NCBI GenBank assembly: GCA_964036155.1
Contig: OZ038422.1
Coordinates: forward strand, 41,439,201-41,503,200
DNA length: 64,000 bases
Direction of reading: 5' to 3'
Origin: Diploscapter coronatus
Lineage: Eukaryota > Nematoda > Chromadorea > Rhabditida > Rhabditidae
This document shows, piece by piece, positions 40,401 to 51,599 of this stretch (position 1 is the stretch's first letter; every line of letters starts with the position of its first letter). The notes beneath the pieces were generated by a model. The model saw only the letters and a program-made list of their open reading frames with translations, was not told the DNA's origin and did no database searches. The position numbers were made by a program, and so were the translations under genes.

Positions 40401-43400
40401 CCTCTGAAAGTTTTGCTAATTTGCTCATTGTTTGTTTTCTGGGTAAAAGACGAACATCACCAATTTGCAGGTGAAGAACCTCGAGTGTTTGCGAGAGTCC
40501 GTTTCCGGTAAGGATCGAAAGAACATCGATGAGCTTCTCGCTTCGTCGAACAACCTGATGGACACGGTGAAGCACGCGATCATTCTCCTGCAAATGGCCA
40601 GGAACAAAGTTGAAGTCCCTGCCACCGACCTCGCCCAGATCCGTCTCTCCACCACCACTATGCAGCAACACCAGAGTGATGATAAGGTCAGTCAATTTGG
40701 CGTTTTGTATATTGTTTCGGTAAATGAAGTGAAGTGTTCGTATGTCTAAAAATAGCGCGAAAAGACGAGAGACAGAAAACTTCGTATCATTCTTTCCATT
40801 ATCCTCCGCTGGTTCTTGAAGCTTTTCACCTCAATGTTTCCTTTATGTCACGGTAAAAATAGGAAAGCAAGATATGTTTAAAAAATCTAAAATATCAGGC
40901 ATCTCTACTTCGAATGTTTTACTGTTTGTTGTACGAATAAAAGTATCAACATTCACAAATCCTCCTTTTCAGAGCTCGCTCAACGTCGCTTCATCGGCCC
41001 AGTCTGTGGGGGATCCCTCGAGTTTGCCTTCGTCAAATCAAGCGACCGTTCATAATTCGCCAGGATCTGTTCCGCAGGCAATTTTTTTTTAGAAAGTTTA
41101 TCCTTTTCAAAAACATTGATCTCTTTTCAAAATATTTGATTTCTTTCAACAAATGTTGATCACTTTTCTAATACTTTAATTTTCTAGAATTTTCCCTTTA
41201 AATTATTGTTTCAGCTCGACCCGACCGCTCTGGAGACCATGCAAATTTCGTCTGCGAGTGTCGTTGGGAAGCGGCATCCTATCATTTCCTACTCGAGGTT
41301 AGTTTCGATTTGACTTTAAAAATAACGACATATAACCCGCCAGAAATTAATTTCTTCATAACTCAAACCTTTTCGAAGATTTTTGAAACTAAAAATTCAA
41401 AAAAGTGGGCTAAGGCCTCAAAATTTTTGGAGAAGCAATTCTGGAATTTTTGTATAGTAAAAGATCCCTGGGGGGTGAGAAAATAAGCGAGTATATGATC
41501 ATTTTTGGAAAAATGCACTGATCTTTGGTTATTTTCCTGAGAAAAAATTCGGGAATTCACATTTTTATACGATGGAAATTTTGCATAGTAAGAATTCCCC
41601 TATGGAGCAAGTCCAATAATGCGCTGTAATGTAATGCTAACCACCAACTAGAAGCTAGATAAAGAGCGGACAATTTTCCCCGAAATTTTTATGCGCAAAC
41701 TTCAGAGAACTTTGCGGACGCTGGGTATCGAATTTCGTATACTATTTTCGACAAAATTTTTAAAGCGATGATTTTCGAGTTAGAGCTCGATTTTTTGCAA
41801 AAATGTTTAATATCCAGCTTACCCAAAAAATTTTAACTCGATTCTCAGCTCCCCATAAACTGTGTTCCATCTTGTTTTCTATCGTCACTATTTTATAGCA
41901 TCGCGATTTTTCTGGCCAATTTTCCCCCACCCATTCCTTGAAAAGTCGGGTATATTTTACCCGAACGTACCCATAATTCATAAACTATGAAAGCTTAATG
42001 GAGTCGACTTTAGATATTCATAAATTTCTGATTACTGGGATATAAACTCGGCGGATATTTTGGGATATTATAACTTGGATATACTTCGGATTAGGTTAGA
42101 TTAATACGTGGTATTAGACGTTGGGTTTTACCCGAGAATAAGTGCCTCTATAAATTTTGCAGTCTTGTCCTACCTCATATTTGATAGGTTTCCGGTCTGA
42201 TGCTTATAATAAAACGTCGAATCTTTCTGGTAGTATTTCAAGAAGACGCATAAATTTATCAAGAAATCTAAAAAAATAACCTTAAAAAGCGTCTTTCTAT
42301 GGAATTTCATGATTTTCGAAAATTTAACGAAATTTTTGTCCTTTCTAAATTTTTTATAGAACTCTGAAACTTATCCTAGAATGCATACCTTCACTTTTTT
42401 CATTGGCCCACTTATGTTTGAGGGTGGAGATGTGTTATTTAGGACGAACATATTATGCATTAAAAATTCCATTTTGCAAGGACACTCTAACACATATTGC
42501 TTTGCATATATATTTAAGTGATAATCTCTAGAAAGGGAATGAGCGAGAGATAAAAGAAGATTATGATAAGGATAGGGAGGGGAAGAGAAAGAAAGAAAAA
42601 AGCGATAAAAACATAATGGTAAATAGGGAGATTAAAAGAAAAAGAATATCAACACGTGGTTTTGAAGAAACATCCCAAACGGGGAATCGGAAAAATGGCT
42701 GGGCTTCCCGAAAATCGAAATAGAAAAGCAATCGAAGAGAGCTTGGAGAGAAAAGGAAATGATTAGAGGGAGAAACGAAGGGAAGAATGAAGAAATAGGA
42801 AGGGGGCTTATTTGAGTTCATTGAACTGCAAGGAAAGCCTAGAAGCTAGAGACATAGCTTAGCCCTTTTCTTTCTTCAAAAGTGTTCGACTTTTTCTTGA
42901 CCAAACAAATGTTAGGGAATAGTGCTATAAACTGTCTGAGATATCTTATTGTTGTACCTTAACTTTAATAACCAAGAGGTATAAACTATTAGATCTTCTA
43001 CGATCAATAATTTATGCTTTTTTGAAACCTATTTATTTTATCTTAATTTTTTTTGCTGCTTTTTTGGATCTGCTAAACTTTTGTTTACTTTAACAACGTA
43101 GGTCTTCATTAAATGACGAGATCAATTTAGCTTTATCTAGCTTAAAAGTCGCCGAAATTAATTCGATTTCGAAACACCCCACTCATTTTTCCAGTCCTAT
43201 TTTTCACCGCGTGCTAAGTGATTTTTCTCGTTTCCTTCTAAACAAACTATAATTTTCCTTAGCTATTTTTACTCATTCTTTTGAATAGCGATGAATCTTT
43301 TTGATTTCTAAAAATCTAAAAATGATCCCAGGTGATTTTTGCCCTGTATCTTCTAAAATGGAGTGAGAAATGGTTTATTTTTCCACTTTTTCAAAGTAAA

Positions 43401-46400
43401 TATTGGCCCAAGTAGTTGAATTCGCCATGACTAATTGTTCATTTTCGCGATTGCGCAATTAGGTTTCAAAATTTCTTGTGACCTTTTCCTTTTCCTTGAA
43501 TTGTTTCATACTCTCCAATTTCCGCTACCTGAATTTACCCGACTTTTTACAATGATTCGATTTTTGAATGGGGTTAAAAGTCCTGATTTGTCAAAAATTG
43601 AATTTTCTGACTCAGATTTTCAAAAAATCATTTAAAGGCTTTTTTTTTATCATTTTCACCAAAATCCAATTCGAAAAATGTCAAAAAATAGCGCGATTTT
43701 ATTGGCGAAAAGAACACTGGTTTGTCCGAAAACCCTTTACGTAGGCCGTACAAGGTATAATTGGTTTGTTTTCTCATTTTCGGATAACAAAAAATCACAA
43801 AAATGGGATTTTCGCCATGCACTTATCCAAAAATCATGATATAAAACGCCATTTTTGTAAACGTCTAAAAATTGTAAAAGAAACCCGATTTTTCGATTTT
43901 GACGTCATTTTTCGCTTTTTCTGACATTGTCAAAATTTCCTTCAATGTCGATTTTCCGATTTTTGGACTTACTTGTTTCTCAAAAATTTACCTTTTTTTT
44001 TTCTTCAAAAATGTGTCGTCTTCCATTTGCCATTCTCTTTTCACTATTTTTCCCTTTTCGTCTGATTGTGGTAAGTTCATGGGAGGGAGATTTTGTCACG
44101 CATCACATTCGCACCACGCGTGTTTCAGCAAGAACAGAATCACCTTGCCACCCTTGCCAAATTATCGATTCTTTTTTCAAGTTAGGTGGAAAACATGATC
44201 ATATTTTGCTCTCCGATTATTTGAAATTGAGATTTTTGGAAATGTTTTGAACTTTTTTGTAGGCTTAAATGATTTTTTTGATCACTAGCGTTTTTGCGAA
44301 ACTTTTCTTCACTAAATAACTTTTCAAACAAGCTTCAAAATTTGCATAAAATCATGATATTTCGTGTTAACTAGTTTCTATTTGATATTAAAAATCAAAA
44401 ACGTTTCGAAGTTCTACGGGAGCCCCATTGAGAGTTTCGAATTTGATAGATCTCCTTTCATCGCAAGTGCTAAATTGAAATACATTAGTATTCTCTTTTC
44501 ACTTTTCTCTCTTATCATTACCCCGTCTTCTCTCCTCCCGACTTGGTCTTCGTTTAGGCTCCGCCCATTTTTCTGTCTGATTTCTGATTTCGCGTCTCGG
44601 CAACGCTATTTTCGTTGGTTTTGAAAATTTGCCTATCTTTGAAATTTTTGAGAAAATTGGGTAAAATCTCGATGATTTTCTTCTAATCTCTCCAAATATG
44701 TTTAACCAAAACCCCCGATCAAAATAATAGTTGATCAGCCTTAATTTATCAGGAATTCTTTCAAATACCTTTCAAAGTTGAAAAGACCACGCCCCATTAA
44801 TTTTCAAAAATGGCACTTTTCGAATTTTTACAAGAATTTCACGCTCCTAGCAACATGCGAAAGCAAGAAATTGAGACATCAAAAACGGCCTCTGCAAAAT
44901 GGGCAAAAACTATCAATGTTTACGCAGACTAGTGCGATTTTAGTGTATGAAATTCGAAGCTTTTTTTGAAAATTATATTTTTGAGAAAAAGTAAAAATCA
45001 GACATTTTTAGTAGCGACGACGAAGACTATTATGACGCTGAGGAGATAGTCGACCTAGACACGGTACGTCCAAAAACAAAAAATCATAATTTTCTTCAAT
45101 GATCAAGTCTAACGATCATGACGTTCTTTTGATTAATATAAAATTTTCTTGAAACCTAGAAAATATGATTTTAAAAAATTGAAATTTTTACAATTTTCCA
45201 GATTCCAAACATCGAGGGAGAGTCAACGCCTAACGCACCACGCTACGCCATGTCGCCAAATGCCGCTGGGGTTTCTCCTAGGTAAAATTTATAATCGTTT
45301 TTTCTATAAAATATCGATTTTTCAAAGATATTGATTTTCCAAACAATTTTTTCTCATTTTGAATATCACTCTACATTTACAAAAGTCCTACTTGCAAAAT
45401 TATCATTGCGGTCTACAGCGAATCTTTTTCTTTTATTTTTATTTTTTGTAAAATTTCTTCAGTGACGAAACAACGTTCGATTTCGGCGACTCGCACGAGA
45501 ATTTCGACGAGATCTACGATAACGCCGAGGAGCATGATCTTGGTAATGTTTATCAGAATCAGACTTCTCAAAACTCGATCCGCAAGTCGACACTCTCAAC
45601 AAAAATAGCGTGTCATATCGAGAGAGAAAAAGAGCAAGACTTTTTTCTCTCGAAAAAGTGCACTATTTTTTCGGCGAGGCGATCTGCGGGGGTCGAGTTT
45701 TGAGAAGTTTGATCCGAATTTTTAAAAATTGAAAAATCGAATAGGTTTCAACTTTTCCTAGAAAGTGCATATTGAAACCCAGCTTTCGCTATGTGATGAT
45801 GAGAATCGGAGGTTTTATTCAATTGAAATAGTAAAATTTTAAATATTGCAATAAAATGCGTTAAGATCAATGAAATAGGTTTCAAAACTAATTGTTAAAT
45901 TTTGAAGGATACGCTTCACTATTCAAAGTAGGTCGGAGGTGATTTGTACCAGAACCTGGAAGCTCCTGCAATTTTGGTACAAATCGCCTCTAACCCGCTC
46001 AAAATACTAGTACTATCTTCCAGGAAAAAATAAAAGTAAAAATGAATTTAAATTTTCAGGGAACGTCCAGCAAGAGCACGGCAGCGTGTTGATGCATTTG
46101 CTCAGTCAGGTCTCGATCGGAATGGATCTCACAAAAGTTAGTTCTTTTAGAAGAAAAGGGCAATTCGTAAATGTCGTAATGAAATGAGGACGTGCGCTAT
46201 AGCTAGAGATAGGCGAGGGGGTGAAGGTAGAACGAAGTAGTGTGGGGGGAAATAGCTCACGACATTTACGAGTTGCTCCAGAAAAGCTACCAAAACATGG
46301 TATCATTTTACGAAGAAGAAAACCTTTTCGTCGAAAATGATACTCATTTCCCCAAAAATGGTATTCTATTACCAAAATATGAAAAATGTCAACTAACCCA

Positions 46401-49400
46401 AAAAATTTTCAGGTGACTCTGCCGACGTTCATCTTGGAGAGGCGCTCGCTGCTGGAGATGTACGCGGATTTCTTCGCACATCCGGATTTGTTTGTCGGCA
46501 CGATTAAGTGCGAAACCCCGGAGGAACGATTCGTGTAGGTTTCAAACATTTTCGAACCGAATTGTAGGAAATTCAAGCTAGCTGAATGTGTACCGAGTTT
46601 TGCCTAATAAAATCAACCGACAGAAATAATAGTGCATCTTTTCGAGAGAGAAAAATAGACGTGTTCTTTTTCTCTCGAGACGATATGCTATTTTTTCTGC
46701 GGGTCGAGTTCTGAGAAATCTGATTGCAGCTCCGTAGTGCGGTACTACCTGAACGCCTTCTACGCTGCGCGCAAGTCCGGAGTGGCCAAGAAGCCCTACA
46801 ATCCCATTCTCGGGGAGACGTTCCGCTGCCGATACAATGTGCCCGGGGTCAAACCATCGGGAAAGAAGACCACCACAGGTATACCCGATTCTCGCTCTTT
46901 GATAAAAGCTACGAGTACTTCTGTCCCACAAAATAAAATGGGTATTTATGTCCCAAAGCGAGAGAAAAAAGAAATCGTAAGTGGCAGAGTGGAGAGAAAA
47001 ATAACATTTGGAACATAAGTACTCGCTTTTTGGGCATAAATACTCACTTCATTTGTTTGCGACAGAAGTACTCGCAGTCTTGAATAAATCCTTAGGTTAA
47101 ATTCAAAGCAACTGGGAAAACTACCCCAAACCCAATGAAAAGAACCCTAATTGAAATAGTTTTACCATTGGGGTATAGAGCTGGTAGAGGAGGAAATTGG
47201 AGGCCTTTATTATTTATTTGGCTTGGGTGCAGTACTTTTCCAAGTTGCCTAAACTCAATTCTAAGACTAAAGTTAAATTTGAGATTAAAATTAACTTTGA
47301 GATAAGTATAATTATGAGTGATTTTAGGCCCGTTCCCAGGGTCCGACGAAAATCAACTCACCTTCGTCGCCGAGCAGGTTTCTATTTTTAATTTTAACAA
47401 ATCAACGCACGACAAGTTACAGATAGATTTAAAAGCTTTTTATTATGATTTTTAGAGCTTATTTTGAACATTTTCAATAATTTGATAAAATTCAATTTGC
47501 TGGTTAAAAATTCTTGGACTATGTTTAAAAAATGATTCTATTAAAGACTTATGAGCCTAATTTATTAAGAGCATCTAAAACTCATCTTATTCAATATTCC
47601 ATCTCATCCTTACTTTTCTTTTAGCCTATTTTGCCTATACATTTAAAGATCTTAAGAGTGAATGTCAGAATTATTCAAAGTGGTGCGGAACAGGGGTCCG
47701 CCGATTTGGTTGATTTTCACATATATTATTCATTTTTTCACGCTGATCATCACGGTGCTATCCGTTTTTCGCAAAAATGCAAGTGAGTGGAGTTATGCTA
47801 ATTTCAAGTTTTTATATACTCCATATAAGAAAAAAATCATAACTTTCTTATTTGTGAACCAAATCGAACGCGGTCTTCAACATTGGATAGCCCATGAAAA
47901 ACTCTACAAATAATGTAACAATAACGAGTCACAACAACCACCTGCTTTGGCGGAAAAATTCAAAATTCCAATTTTTGACTTTAACTCACCTCAGTTTTCG
48001 ATTTTTTTCGCCCAGAAGGAAGTCCGATCGCCGACTAAATATTAGCTCACGAGAAAGAGGATTTAATTCTGCATAAGATATGACCAATTTTGATAAAAAT
48101 CATCATGGTCGAAACCACGAAAAATGCGTCCGAACGCGTAAAACCAGGGTGATTATTGCATTGTGTCAACTTTGACCCCCCATAACTTTCTTATTTCTGA
48201 ACCAAATTGAATGGTTATTTTTTTATTAGACAGCATTTAGTCTCTAGATTATCAAAAAATAAAATAAGAATTTTCTTAATAACAGTTTCTGCAGAAATGC
48301 GCATTTTTCGCGTCTTGATTGCGTACTTTTCGACCCGTACTGACTTTACGCGTAAATGACGTTAGAAAAATTCTTCCTTTCTGTATATTGTGTAGATTGA
48401 CATGGTGAACAACTTTCGTTCCAAGACTGATCTCGAATTCATATTCGTATGAGCTCCAGAATTTTTTGAAGTTCAATGACTAATTATTGCAAAGTGCCGT
48501 TTTGAGAGTAAATTTCAAAAATTCATATTTCCCTATGTATACACATTCTAGAATAAGTTTTGGAACAAAAGTTGATCAACTTGAAGAGCTCTACAAGATT
48601 TTATGGAAAACTCCGACGTTAACTCATATTGCACTTGTAAAAGCAGTACGGCCATATAGGGTAACTTAGGCTAGTTTTTTCCTACCAAAAATAATTTATA
48701 AAAATTTTCTTTATATTTTTACCTTATTCTCCTCGACAAGATCCACAAAATAAAAAAATAACCATTCAATTTGGTTCAGAAATAAGAAAGTTATGGGGGG
48801 TCAAAGTTGACACAATGCAATAATCACCCTGGTTTTACGCGTTCGGACGCATTTTTCGTGGTTTCGACCATGATGATTTTTATCAAAATTGGTCATATCT
48901 TATGCAGAATCGAATCCTCTTTCTCATGGGCTAATATTTAGTCGGCGATCGGACTTCTTTCTAGTTGAAAAAAATCGAAAAACTGCAGTCGGACAGAGTC
49001 GTATTTTCGGAAATTAATTTTTTGGCGGGAAACTATTGGCCCTAGCAAGTGATCGTAGTTACATTATTTGTAGAGTTTTTAATGGGCTATCCAATGCTGA
49101 AAACCCCGTCTGATTTGATTCAGAAATAAGAAAGTTATGAATTTTTTCCTGAAGTCGGGTCTGTCAAAACTCCAAGCTACCGTAATCCTGTATACGATCA
49201 TTTTTATGAAAAACAAACCACACTATGATGATCAGCGTGAAAAACTGCATAAGATATGTGAAAATCAGCCAAATCTACGGACCCCTGTTCCGCACCCCTT
49301 CCTTATGACTTTGATTTTTCCTGACATCCACTCTTAAACAGAAAACAAAACTATAAAAACGTTGAAAATTTCCCAGGTAAGCCACCATCCGCCCGTGTCG

Positions 49401-51599
49401 GCGTTTTACGCCGAGCATCCCGCCGCGAAGATCTCCTTCAACGCGCACATCTACACCAAGTCGTCCTTCCTCGGACTGTCCATCGGTAAGCCCGAGCAAA
49501 AATTTCTAAAAATCGATTTTTGAGAAATTTTTACATTTTCTAATAAATAAAAACTAGTTTATAAACAAATCATCATTTTATTCAAGTTGATTCCTATTAA
49601 AGATTTTCGAAACTTAATGGATTTTGATATCTTAATTTACGGTATTTTCTGTCAAAATATCAGATCAAACATTGCATTCGAAATTAACTTTCGTTTAGCT
49701 TTTCTTGAAACTCACCAAATCTTATTAGAATTTCATATCCATTTTGGAGCGAATGGATTTCACAACATGAATGCCGACATTTCATTGCTATTAAAATGTC
49801 CTAGAAACATAAAGATCGAAAATATTGATTGGTTTGTTTTTTCCAGGAGTAACGAACATCGGTATGGGCACGGTGACGCTGCACGACTTCGGCGAGTCCT
49901 ACGACGTGACGTTCCCCAACGGCTATGGCCGCTCCATTATGTCCACTCCTTGGGTCGAGTTGGGTGGAAAGGTGGGATTTTAAAAATTTGTAATTTTATT
50001 TTATCGCAAATCGATGGAATTTTGTGTGATCTATCCCGATGGAAACGTTCTATTACAAAACGATTTCATTTGAAAGTATCCAATTTTGTTGTTTTAACAC
50101 ATGATTCTTGGATTATCTTTTGGTTGGGATAGAATAACAACATCGCCTCAAGGCGTTGGAATATTCAACGGTGTTCCAAAATATGCCATTTTCGAAACCG
50201 AAAGAATTTCTTTTGAATATTTGAGTTATGGATAATGACACTTGGCTTCTACCGATTAGCCTTTTAATATCCTTTCGAAATAAGAATTCTTGTGAAACGT
50301 ATTGAAAATTCACCGAATTTGCAGGTGAACATCTCGTGTGAGAAGACGGGCTACAGCGCGGATATCGAGTTCCTGACGAAACCCTTTTTCGGTGGCAAGC
50401 CGCATCGCATTCAGGGATCCCTTTACAGGTTCTTTCATCGTTTAATATTAACAAATACTCGAATCACGTTTTATGCTATCGTCTTTAAGACATTTACTGT
50501 TGTTTTTTTTCAATTTCTATTATCGTCACACTTACAATTGAAATACAGTCTAATCATAATATATGTATAATCGGTTTGAAACATATTCATTGCTTCTTGA
50601 AGATTTTCATTTATCTATTACTGCTACATAAACACCACATTAGAACAAATCCAAAATCTTTCGTTAGGTGAAATTTTTGAAACTTATTCAAACAATTCTG
50701 CAGAGAAGGCCAGAAGAAACCGTTCCTGACGATCCGCGGCGAGTGGAACGGTGTAATGTTCGCGAAAGACGAGGCTGGAAATGAGACCGTCTTCATTGAC
50801 GTCAAGGCCAAAAAAGAGATGAAGAAGGAGTGCGTTCCCGTCATGCAGCAGGTACGCAATTTGAAGATACCTACAAATTTTGAGCTTTTTGTAAAATGCG
50901 TTCTTTTAAAAAAAAATTTTAATGACAAAGAAGTGCGTTCCCCCGTCATGTAGAAAATAGAAATTACTGTAAATTTCGACTTTTCTATCCCTTAGAACTT
51001 TTAAAGGCGAATTATTTTGTTAGAATCTCTGAGCAATTCAATAATCTGAAACTTGTGCAGAAAATTTACAACGAAAATCGAGTAATTTTAACATTCGTGT
51101 TCTCAAAGTGAATCATCATTACAGAAAATTCTCTGGAGCATACTATATAATTTTTAAATTGGGATATATTGAGTTTGCAGGGCGAGCGCGAGAGTCGGCG
51201 TTTGTGGCGGCACGTGACTGCAGCGCTGTTGCGGAATCGCATCGACATGGCGACGACCTCGAAACGGATGATCGAACAGAGGCAGAGGTACAAAAATTTC
51301 GACTTGTAGCTCCCAGAAAATAGGGCTAAATTATCTAAAAAAAAATCTTGAAAACATTTTTTTAAATGAATGTTTAATTTTCAGAGCCGAAGCCAAGTCC
51401 CGGTTGGAGAAGGCTGAGAAGTGGAAGACCATCTATTTCCACAATGACAGTGACAGGTACGTGAAATTATACAACAAAAATGGTCAAATTGAAAAGTTCA
51501 ATAATTTTCTAAAATTTCAAAGTTTTTTTTTCCAGATGGTGGTACGACGACCCGTTGACGAATCGACTGTCGACTGCTTCGTCATCCATTAACAAATAA
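37490..51599 (+). CDS. OSBPL9: Oxysterol-binding-protein-related protein, ORP9-type
   Basis: Lipid-transfer protein acting at ER-Golgi/endosome contacts. 22 exons: 37490-37545, 37587-37660, 37952-38046, 39518-39607, 39960-40031, 40471-40686, 40973-41077, 41215-41297, 45012-45063, 45202-45281, 45463-45542, 46060-46136, 46413-46534, 46730-46878, 47328-47377, 49377-49485, 49847-49971, 50325-50428, 50704-50851, 51181-51287, 51385-51456, 51536-51599; 709 residues. PH domain about 1-105 ([10 protein letters not shown].. [14 protein letters not shown]), a coiled helix like ORP9 ([16 protein letters not shown]), and a Ser-rich linker. A FFAT-type VAP-binding motif DYYDAEE is at about 269-275. The ORD runs from [16 protein letters not shown], with the family signature EQVSHHPP at about 466-473. 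The ATG is the first of two adjacent; the exon starts at 37416. Two acceptors end TTTGAG instead of TTTCAG, and one intron (41078-41214) has a GC donor. Confidence 0.96.
38047..39517 (+). other. 1.47 kb intron of the OSBP-like gene
   Basis: Contains a hairpin element at 38409-38516. The rest is AT-rich with no exon or ORF showing the codon usage of the neighbours. Possible internal regulatory sequence, but nothing specific seen. Confidence 0.6.
38409..38516. repeat. Hairpin-forming element in OSBP-like intron 3
   Basis: 108 bp, relatively GC-rich for an intron here. Nested inverted repeats pair TTCCTAT with ATAGGAA and ACCTTCC with GGAAG, and flank pairs of the CCGTATTCATGAAC / GTTTCGTAGATCCGG type. 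Non-coding. Confidence 0.6.
41298..45011 (+). other. 3.7 kb intron of the OSBP-like gene
   Basis: It separates the PH/coiled-coil half from the FFAT/ORD half. Purine-rich stretch at 42540-42800. A cryptic exon-like segment at 44011-44070 has an ATG, a 20-codon signal-peptide-like reading frame and the donor GTAAGT. No nested gene could be completed. The position would suit a promoter for a short, PH-less isoform like mammalian ORP9S, but that is inference. Confidence 0.5.
45561..45711. mobile_element. Family-3 MITE, copy 1 (OSBP-like intron)
   Basis: 151 bp with terminal inverted repeats AGACTTCTCAAAACTCGATC / GGTCGAGTTTTGAGAAGTTT. The interior is a second inverted repeat: AAAAATAGCGTG..., CGAGAGAGAAAAAG, then TTTTTTCTCTCG, AGTGCACTATTTTTT. 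Shared with 46610-46717. Confidence 0.85.
45929..45998. repeat. Short hairpin element
   Basis: 70 bp: GGAGGTGATTTGTACCA pairs with TGGTACAAATCGCCTC around a 20-nt loop. In the intron between exons 45463-45542 and 46060-46136. Confidence 0.75.
46157..46279. mobile_element. MITE-like element (OSBP-like intron)
   Basis: 123 bp with terminal inverted repeats GGGCAATTCGTAAATGTCGT / ACGACATTTACGAGTTGCTC. Begins 20 bases after the exon end at 46136. Non-coding; single copy here. Confidence 0.8.
46610..46717. mobile_element. Family-3 MITE, copy 2, abutting a splice acceptor
   Basis: Shares with 45561-45711 the interior CGAGAGAGAAAAA / TTTTTCTCTCGAGA palindrome, the CTATTTTTTCTGCGGGTCGAG arm and the GAGAAATC end. 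The left terminus is degraded. Its right end lies about 10 bases before the acceptor AG (46728-46729). Confidence 0.75.
46908..47078. mobile_element. MITE-like element with about 55-bp inverted repeats (OSBP-like intron)
   Basis: 171 bp. The left arm contains ACGAGTACTTCTGTC and GGTATTTATGTCCCAAAGCG. The right arm has the complements CGCTTTTTGGGCATAAATAC and GACAGAAGTACTCGC. Non-coding. Confidence 0.85.
47650..49338. mobile_element. 1.7 kb foldback element inside an OSBP-like intron
   Basis: Two arms of about 580 bp (47650-48228 and 48749-49338) are inverted copies at an estimated 80-90% identity by eye, around a 520-bp unique centre. Matching landmarks include TTAAGAGTG.ATGTCA at the outer ends, GTGCGGAACAGGGGTCCG, AAACCAGGGTGATTATTGCA and AACCAAATTGAATGGTTATT at the inner ends. 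The CATAACTTTCTTATTT.TGAA unit also occurs twice within each arm. No transposase ORF. Occupies nearly all of the intron 47378-49376. Confidence 0.9.

Noticed and set aside
42561..42821. Minus-strand 86-codon frame in the long OSBP-like intron
   Set aside because: Low-complexity Ser/Phe/Leu translation of a purine-rich tract with no start context or splicing.
47662..49337. Open frames inside the foldback arms as transposase fragments
   Set aside because: The frames are short and are not conserved between the two arms; no DDE-type residues recognised.
49587..50132. 181-codon plus-strand open frame
   Set aside because: It reads through an intron, an ORP exon in the wrong frame and the next intron. 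The correct frame of exon 49847-49971 matches the ORD.
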